DNA from: Rostrohypoxylon terebratum
Lineage: Eukaryota > Ascomycota > Sordariomycetes > Xylariales > Hypoxylaceae
Length of the DNA: 64,000 bases
Assembly: GCA_022497145.1 (NCBI GenBank)
Contig: MU385936.1
Location: 1 to 64,000 of the forward strand
Direction of reading: 5' to 3'
The notes below the pieces were generated by a model. It made no database searches. It saw nothing but the letters and a program-made list of their open reading frames with translations, and was not told where the DNA came from. Positions within the stretch are counted from its first letter, which is position 1; each line of letters starts with the position of its first letter. This document shows positions 57,926 through 64,000 of this stretch, in pieces. A program made the position numbers and the translations under genes.

Positions 57926-58747
57926 ATGCCTTCTCCTTTAGCCATGGCATCAATGACGCAATCCCAACAGGACCGTCCGAAAATAATAAACGCGGGGCTC
58001 TTCCGCATGGCGACCAAGTCCATGGCCCAAGCCTACACCATCCTCGGCTTCAAAACGCACCACGGGCTGCTCGAAAGCGTCTACGACACGCCCTGGGCCC
58101 TCCTCGAGCAAGCCGCCGAAGCGACCTGGCCTCACGTCCCCTCCGCTCGTCCGCGCGCCCCATTCACACGCGCCGATTGGGACGCGATATGGGGCTCCTA
58201 CGACGCGGTGACGGACCTCGCGTCGCCCTTCGCCCCGCAGCTCGTCGAGGCGTACCCGGCCGCCAAAGTCGTCGTCGTGCAGCGCGCCTTCGAGGACTGG
58301 TGGCCCAGCTACAGAACGGAGCTTCTAGAACCTGTCACCAGGCAGCCGATGGCGGCCATACAGAAATTCGTCACGAATCACGTCTTGGGGCTTCGCGCGA
58401 TCCACGCCATGCAGAAGGTGCATTTCGGGTTCTTCGATGCCCGGGATAGGCGAGAGGTGGAGGCCCATGCGTGGGAGGCGTACGAGAGATACTTTGAGAC
58501 GCTGAGGAAGATGGTGCCGCCCGAGAGAAGGCTCGAGTACCAGGTGGGCAGTGGCTGGGAGCCACTATGCAAGTTCCTTGGTGTGGCTGTCCCGGATGTG
58601 CCATTTCCGAGAGCGAATGAGAGGGAGATGCATGCGAAGGAGGTTGAGTCTAGGCAGAAGGGATTCTTCGTCGCCTCTGCGAAATTGGTATTGCCGTGGC
58701 TGCTTGGGGCAGCCGTGATTGGGGCAGCGGCTTGGATGTACTCCTAG
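57926..58747 (+). CDS. Sulfotransferase-like protein (Sulfotransfer_4), C-terminal anchor
   Basis: An intron-less frame of 273 aa. KIINAGLFRMATKSMAQAY at about 20-38 occupies the place of the P-loop-like PAPS 5'-phosphate-binding turn of the fungal Sulfotransfer_4 family (usually GxxRTGTxS); here Gly-Thr is replaced by Ala-Thr-Lys-Ser. AYPAAKVVVVQRAFEDWWPS near 112-131 matches the YPxAKxILxxRdxxxWxxS signature. The last ~20 residues (VLPWLLGAAVIGAAAWMYS) form a tail anchor. Codons are GC-rich. The family is common in fungi but its true activity is poorly known; some members have been proposed to act in secondary metabolism. Its place at the cluster's right edge may or may not be functional. 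Confidence 0.8.
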   Translation: MPSPLAMASMTQSQQDRPKIINAGLFRMATKSMAQAYTILGFKTHHGLLESVYDTPWALLEQAAEATWPHVPSARPRAPFTRADWDAIWGSYDAVTDLASPFAPQLVEAYPAAKVVVVQRAFEDWWPSYRTELLEPVTRQPMAAIQKFVTNHVLGLRAIHAMQKVHFGFFDARDRREVEAHAWEAYERYFETLRKMVPPERRLEYQVGSGWEPLCKFLGVAVPDVPFPRANEREMHAKEVESRQKGFFVASAKLVLPWLLGAAVIGAAAWMYS

Positions 58748-60390
58748 TACAGTTGATCCTATGCGGTCGCAGCGCCTAGCTGGCTTCGTACCTTAACGTC
58801 CAGTTGAGCACTCAACACATCATCTCCAGACTCGAATCTGGCTTGAAAATTGAAACTCCTCGACATAGCTCCTGCGACATTGCCTGAGACAGCAAAAGAG
58901 CGCTGCAGAAAGAGTAGTGGCGATGTTCTAGATCATGTTCACTGCGAATTAACCACGGGCAGTTTTATACTTCATGATGAAGGTGAAGGTGAAGATCTAG
59001 GTTAAAGGTATAGGTACTTGTAGACATCATGTAGGACTGATAGATAGTGATTTATAGTGATTTTTCCGCTCAATTCTAGTGGGCCAGTGTTCTAACTCAG
59101 GGAGCTGAGCCACTAGAGAAAGGACTTAAGTCTTGCAGCATTAGCCCATGAGTTCTCCTGAAAGATTGAAAATGGCTTGAAACCCCTTCAATCTTGAATG
59201 GGCTGTTTCAGGCTGGACATAGGGCTGGTCTGGTCAGCTCTTAATCAATTTCTCAATGCCTTATATTTCATCAAGAATACAGCAGTACGGCATTCCCTAC
59301 AAGTTCCCCACAACAACGACCATCACAGCGCAATAAGTTGCTGTTGCTGTGACAATCTCATAGTTGCGAGAGTCCGTCATCTAACACAAGATAGAGGAAA
59401 ATATCGCAGTAAAAGCTACCAAAACGACGAGTCGTGCCATTACGCTCGCAATGTTATATAACACCACGACCAGGATTTTTCATAGAAGAAAACGTGCTGA
59501 TCATCTGGCCTCGAAAATTCGTCCTATATGTCACAGCAAAGTAGATGTTAGATTTTTAGAGATATAATGGGGTATACCTAGAGTCTAGACTGCCTACCAG
59601 AGGAAGGAAGACACAAGCCACTTTCATCGCGGAACGCGTTACACTACGCGAAAACTATGCATCGGAATCCGGACTTGCTAAAAAGCCACACACGGAAGAA
59701 AAAGCAGGAAAAGAGGCAGGTCCTGCAGATGCCAAGCCTCCTCGGAGGGCAGGCCGTGTCCAAAGCCTGCTCGTCTCCCTTCACCAATTCAGTAACAGAG
59801 CCTTTCAGACCCATGATATGAATGTCAGCGTCGGTAGTGATACGTAGTACCTAGGGGATGACTTGCGGGAGTAATCCCTTCATTTCCACATAGTTACCCC
59901 AAGTGCATAGGACCGACCATGTAGATCTCGATGAGGGTTTGTCCTACCTGCCCATATCACCGAGAGTCAGCTCGAGACTGTCAACTCTCAAATGTCCCTA
60001 AATCTCCGAGTAATAATCATTCAGTGCGTAGGTATCTGTAAATCGAAATTCACCTAGAGCCGTTCACAATCAGTTCATCCCGAAGAATGTCAAGAGTAAA
60101 ACCTTTCTCAATTAATAGCTTACGGAGCTGGGTATCTCGCAACACGTCGCCGCAAAAAGCAGCGACAACAACCACCGCCACCACTATATACACGCGTCAT
60201 TCGTCATACATATGTCCTCGTAACCCGTGTCCTGTTTTTATTTTCTTTTTTGGTCTGTCACTCTTACTGTGGTTCGTTAATTTTCTCCGAGATTCTGCAA
60301 TTTTAAACCGACCCCTCCAGACCGACCCTTGCTGTGCAATGGCAGTCTTTTTTTTTGTACGACAATGATTAATTTCGCCCTTAGGTTTGC
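58748..60390. other. 1.6-kb intergenic region, convergent flanks
   Basis: Both neighbours end towards this region. A GAAGGTGAAGGTGAAG repeat lies near 58978-58995 and GTGATTTATAGTGATTT at about 59048-59064. An ATG-less open stretch at about 59560-59850 has mildly coding-like composition but no support. A CAACAACCACCGCCACCAC simple repeat lies near 60165-60185. Confidence 0.45.
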
Positions 60391-63300
60391 TTAAGCGACC
60401 CTTACGATGACCTTCCACCCTAATGCGCCGGCCTCGCGGATGGCGCAGGCTAAGCATCCCCTCCTGCGACGGCTAATCACCGCATTCCAGCCCCTTTCGG
60501 CGCAGAGCGCGCGAACCATGATCTCGAGGTCGGATCCGAACTGCCTCCTACGGGTTCCGAGCTTCATTCGAGATGAGGGGCTCGGGCTCGGGGGGTCGAT
60601 GCGCTCTACCCTGCTGCGGGATGACGCGGCCGTGCTTGGCCGCCTTTCCAGATCCAAGGACCCGGGCATGCGGATCGGCGGGACCGCGGTAGGTTCCATG
60701 CCGAACGAAGACGACAACGATGACATGCGGGACAGGGAGGGCATGTCAGGGGATTGTGGCGGGGCGAAGCCGGTGATGCAATCGATGACGAGGAAGCGGG
60801 GTAGCTTGTTAGAAAGGGAAGACTGGGATGAACTCCTGGTGTGGGTATGCGGTGCGGGCTTGCTCAGTAAATCGTCCAGGCTGCTGGAGTTTTGGCTAAT
60901 CAAATCCACGAGATGGATCGCGGTATAATTGTAGTATCTATGGAGTGGGTGGCCTGACACGTGTTAGTAGGGCGTATTACGTGGTGTGGGTGCGAAGGAC
61001 TTACCTGTGACATGCGCCAGGCTGGAGGACTTCCCATTGGCATCGTGACCGCCGACGTCGATTTGCTGAATGGTAGGACTAGTGGGTGATTTAAAATATT
61101 TAACATAACTGGAGGCGACGCAAGGGTGCGCCGTGACAAAATTAACATCATTAGTAAGCGCAAAATTGTGGTATTCGTCTTGGTCAAGTGAATCGTGAGA
61201 AATCGTAAAAGTCGTAGAGGCAGGATATGTATGGATTTCCGGTTCCTTCTCCTTGTTATGTTCGGTAAATGGGTGGAAGCCCTTATCCGCCGTCGGCGTC
61301 GTGCTTACGCTATCTATCGGAGCGTATAAATTTAATGACTTAAGCTCTGCTCTAATGTTCGAAGGCGGGGACTTCGCGTATGCGTTTTCATATGGAATAA
61401 TAAAGTCTGCCGGTAACACATTAGAAGGCTCAGCATCACCGAGCACGTCGGACTCTCGTTCTATGATGGTTTTCCCATAGATCCGAGCTTTCCTCCCTGT
61501 TCGAGCTAGGTCGGCTGCAAGTGTAAGTAGCGCGGAATAGAACGACTCAAATTTTCTGAGGCTTACCTGGATTAGTATCAACGGCAACATTAACCCATCC
61601 TTCGTCAAGTCCGCGCGGGACCACGTCGCTTGATATCCAACCCATGCACTCTGCGGCGCCTTGTCCGGCGGCCAGAACGCGACCCACAATGCAAGAAGTG
61701 CTCCAGAAGCTCTTCCCGCTATAGACGAATCCGCCGCATAAGCTAGCCCGCGGGCCAAGCCTTGGCAAGGCATTTTCGTCAACTTCGAGTAGAGCCGACA
61801 TAAGATAGTGAGACAGCATGTCACCAGGTAAAATTAAACCAGATACGTATGACTTTGAGAACCAGCCCGATGCATGCAAAGCCGCCTCGATCTTCCGTCT
61901 TCTGGACGGCTGTCTCCTACTAGGAATCAATGATTTGGCACCAGAAAAATAAGAGCGCCGTGAATCAAATGAAACGGGAGGTGCCGTGATAGATGTCCCT
62001 TTACCTAACGCGATAGCTGTCTCAGCAATTTTTGGTCCGGAGTACTGTATATCCGGCCAACGTAGCTTGCGTGCAAAATGTATCAGTCCATAAACTTGTC
62101 TCTCGGTATATCTTCCCTGAATTGCGTAGGCATATTCGGATTGGACATTGTGGCGATATTGGCTATGGTCAACATGATGCGCTCCGTACATATGCTCATG
62201 CTTTAGATTCATTTTGCTTGTTAATGATGATAGCCATCCCTTGGGCGTGGATGGCTCAGTGTGGGTCATGTTCGTCTTTGTGACATTGATGTTTTCAAGC
62301 CACGCTCGAGCGAGGATCAATGACCATTTGACGGAGATATTAGCCTCCTTTTCAAATCTGTGAACCTCGGATACCTTGAGACCCTCACCCGAACCAAACT
62401 CGTCACCCTCAGTAATAGCATCCAAGCGAATGAGGAGTTCGCAAGCAAGAAGAATTTGGAGTAGTAGCCAATATCGTTCTTCGCTTCGATCCTGCGAGTC
62501 TTTCCCCTCATTTATCGAAATTCCATCAAAAATCTCATCGTCCATGGGGAAGGCCCACAAAATTTGACCGAGGCGAACTCTCCATTCGATCCGGGAGAAA
62601 TCAATCCACGCATTTGGTGCACCCAACACCTTTACCAAGGCAGAGATTTGTACAGCGAGACTGTGAGGTTCTTTCGGGTCCATGACCCTCGTCGGCGGAT
62701 GAAGGATTTTAGAGAATAACTCGTCGTAGAGGTCTTGAGATTTCATCCGAGGTCCACTTTTCTCGGCCTGGTACCTCTCCTCATTTTTCATCAGCTGTTC
62801 CATGATAGTTGAGTCATCCAGATGGCGCAAGCCGTCCTTAGACGTAATGAGCTTCTGGCGTTGTTCGACGATCACATGACCCTTGGAACCCAAGCTATCG
62901 AAGCCATATTGCTCCTCCTGCAAGGCGTCAGCAACAGAAATCTCCAAAGCAGCTTGGTAACCGATCGTGCCCTTTTCTAGACCTTGCATGCTGAGCATAC
63001 TCGGCCGCTCCTGACATCTTGCATTAAAGTGAGGACGCTTCTTCCCGGATGGCGATGCCACGGACATGGGATCGCGATGAATAATACGAGGCCATGCCGT
63101 GATACAGCCCCAGGCATCGTCGCTAATTTGAACGTGGTCAGCTAGGTCTCTGATGCCCAACTCGTCATTCCAGGGGAAAGCGACGGATGGATGCGGGGCT
63201 CCGGTGCCGTGTCCTTGTGACCGAGCAAAGAATTGCGGAGCTCCGGAGAACAGCTTCTCTATCTCGGTTTCAGTTAATGAAGCCATGATGCGATTCAGCT

Positions 63301-63460
63301 TCAGCACGGGTTTAGGAGGTCTGCCATCGACTTTGTCTATTGTGCCTGGGGGAGGCGGAGATGGGAGTGGTTTGTTATAGTTGAGAGAGCCAGGAGAGCG
63401 CGGAGATAATGACGGTCTCTCAGACGATGACCGCGTGCTAGAAACTTGGCGGGATGCAAC
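60391..63460 (-). CDS. Conserved-looking fungal protein of unknown function, at least 930 aa
   Basis: Exons from the safe ATG at 63286 are 63286-61567, 61514-61005 and 60953-60391 (introns 52 and 51 bp), giving 930 aa. The frame is open and coding-like upstream to an acceptor-like TTTAG before 63460, adding 58 Ser/Pro-rich residues (for example SPRSPGSLNYNKPLPSPPPP) in phase with MASLTETEIEKLF. An earlier exon with the true start is therefore likely but was not found. The N-terminal ~570 residues look globular and helical, with SGAPQFFARSQGHGTGAPHP near the start, WRVRLGQILWAFPMDDEIFD, and FWSTSCIVGRVLAAGQGAAE near 550. The middle is disordered. The C-terminus is again ordered: FLVIDCITGFAPP and GWNAVISRRRRGCLACAIRE. 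No signal, membrane segment or named domain was recognised. Joins preserve phase at every step. Confidence 0.8.
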
Positions 63461-64000
63461 CTAAAGAAATTAAGCAACGGTTAGTTACCACCGATGAGTC
63501 TAAAACAGCAACTTGGCGACTCTGGTGAATTTGGCTTAGGAAATTATGAAGTGATTAAAACACGTGCTATTGCCTTATACCAAGACAATAATTTAGCTGT
63601 GTGATTGAATAGTCTCTGATATTCGAATAATTGAGAAATGAGAACAAAATTCAAGAAAAGAAAAAACAAAAAAAAACAACGCAATGATGCAGGGTCTAAG
63701 CACGAATAATCAGCTGAGGTCAGAAGATGATTTAGGGGGTTTCGTGTTCTAATCCCACATTGGACTCAAAAGGGAAGATGGTATTGGTTCTAGGTTTCCG
63801 TAGGCTCAAAATCATGGATGCTCTTGTGCTCTGATTTGAAGTATTGTATGTATTCATGGATGTATAGTACTTTCAGGTTGGACCTCGGAACATCAAACTG
63901 GGGGTTGCCTGCAGAACTGCAGTAGACTGACAGAGAGTTCATAGAAAATTGGGAGGATCGACTCTGGTGAGCTGTTTGGCAACTATGCCAACTGCCAATT
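63461..64000. other. 5' flank of the unknown 930-aa gene
   Basis: The stretch probably holds the missing first exon and promoter of the gene to its left. A GTATAAG donor candidate near 63580 (minus strand) would make an intron of about 120 bp ending at 63461, but the exon before it has no ATG. A pyrimidine-rich leader (read on the minus strand) at about 63640-63680 supports transcription towards the left. Confidence 0.4.

Noticed and set aside
59060..59120. Possible tRNA-like or hairpin sequence (CTCAGGGAGCTGAG)
   Set aside because: It forms a short stem only; no T-loop (GGTTCRA) or acceptor pairing is present.
59560..59850. ATG-less open stretch of about 95 codons (FIAERVTLRENYASESG...)
   Set aside because: Mildly coding-like but without start, intron signals or family; the length is within chance expectation.

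Overview
This window is nuclear DNA of a filamentous ascomycete, most likely a sordariomycete. Genes sit 0.3-2 kb apart on both strands and carry short GT-AG introns of about 50-130 bp with CTAAC/CTGAC-like branch points. The families are typical of Pezizomycotina: a HET-domain protein, a Zn2Cys6 regulator, a Pth11/rhodopsin-like membrane protein, an NRPS-like A-T-TE enzyme and a Sulfotransfer_4 protein. I saw no tRNA, rRNA or CRISPR array. One assembly gap (10 N) at about 28.77 kb lies in suspicious poly-G/poly-C sequence. Most genes are multi-exon; exon limits were inferred from splice consensus, reading phase and continuity of family motifs.

Left part (0-33 kb), mostly housekeeping: a HET-domain gene, a Dnf1/Dnf2-class phospholipid flippase, a 4.7-kb gene-free stretch, a nuclear-type protein vaguely like Nse5/Nse6, V-ATPase subunit E, a NIPA-type Mg2+ transporter, a small secreted double-psi beta-barrel protein, the mitochondrial Mg2+ channel MRS2, an F-box protein, an alpha/beta-hydrolase fold-3 esterase beside the gap, and an unrecognised intron-less protein.

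Right-centre part (about 34.9-58.7 kb), a candidate secondary-metabolite cluster: an AusD/Trt5-type methyltransferase, a GPI-type PEBP-like protein, a rhodopsin-like membrane protein, an O-methyltransferase convergent with an A-T-TE NRPS-like synthetase, then an amidohydrolase, a beta-hydroxyacid-dehydrogenase-type reductase, an alpha/beta hydrolase, an unrecognised 222-aa protein, a four-exon Dabb (A/B-barrel) protein, a Zn2Cys6 regulator and a membrane-anchored sulfotransferase-like protein. Three promoters in this block contain CGG-N7-CCG palindromes that share an inner TTG (50215-50227, 50245-50257, 52967-52979, and 36238-36250 in reverse). The synthetase promoter has a weaker half-match. 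This suggests one regulon under the local Zn2Cys6 protein. Between the synthetase and the amidohydrolase lies a 3.1-kb scar zone with a 5'-truncated gene remnant, a 198-bp foldback element flanked by TA, and a diverged copy of a sequence also found upstream of the HET gene.

The right end holds a conserved-looking protein of at least 930 aa with no function I can name; its 5' end extends upstream of the obvious ATG and is unresolved.
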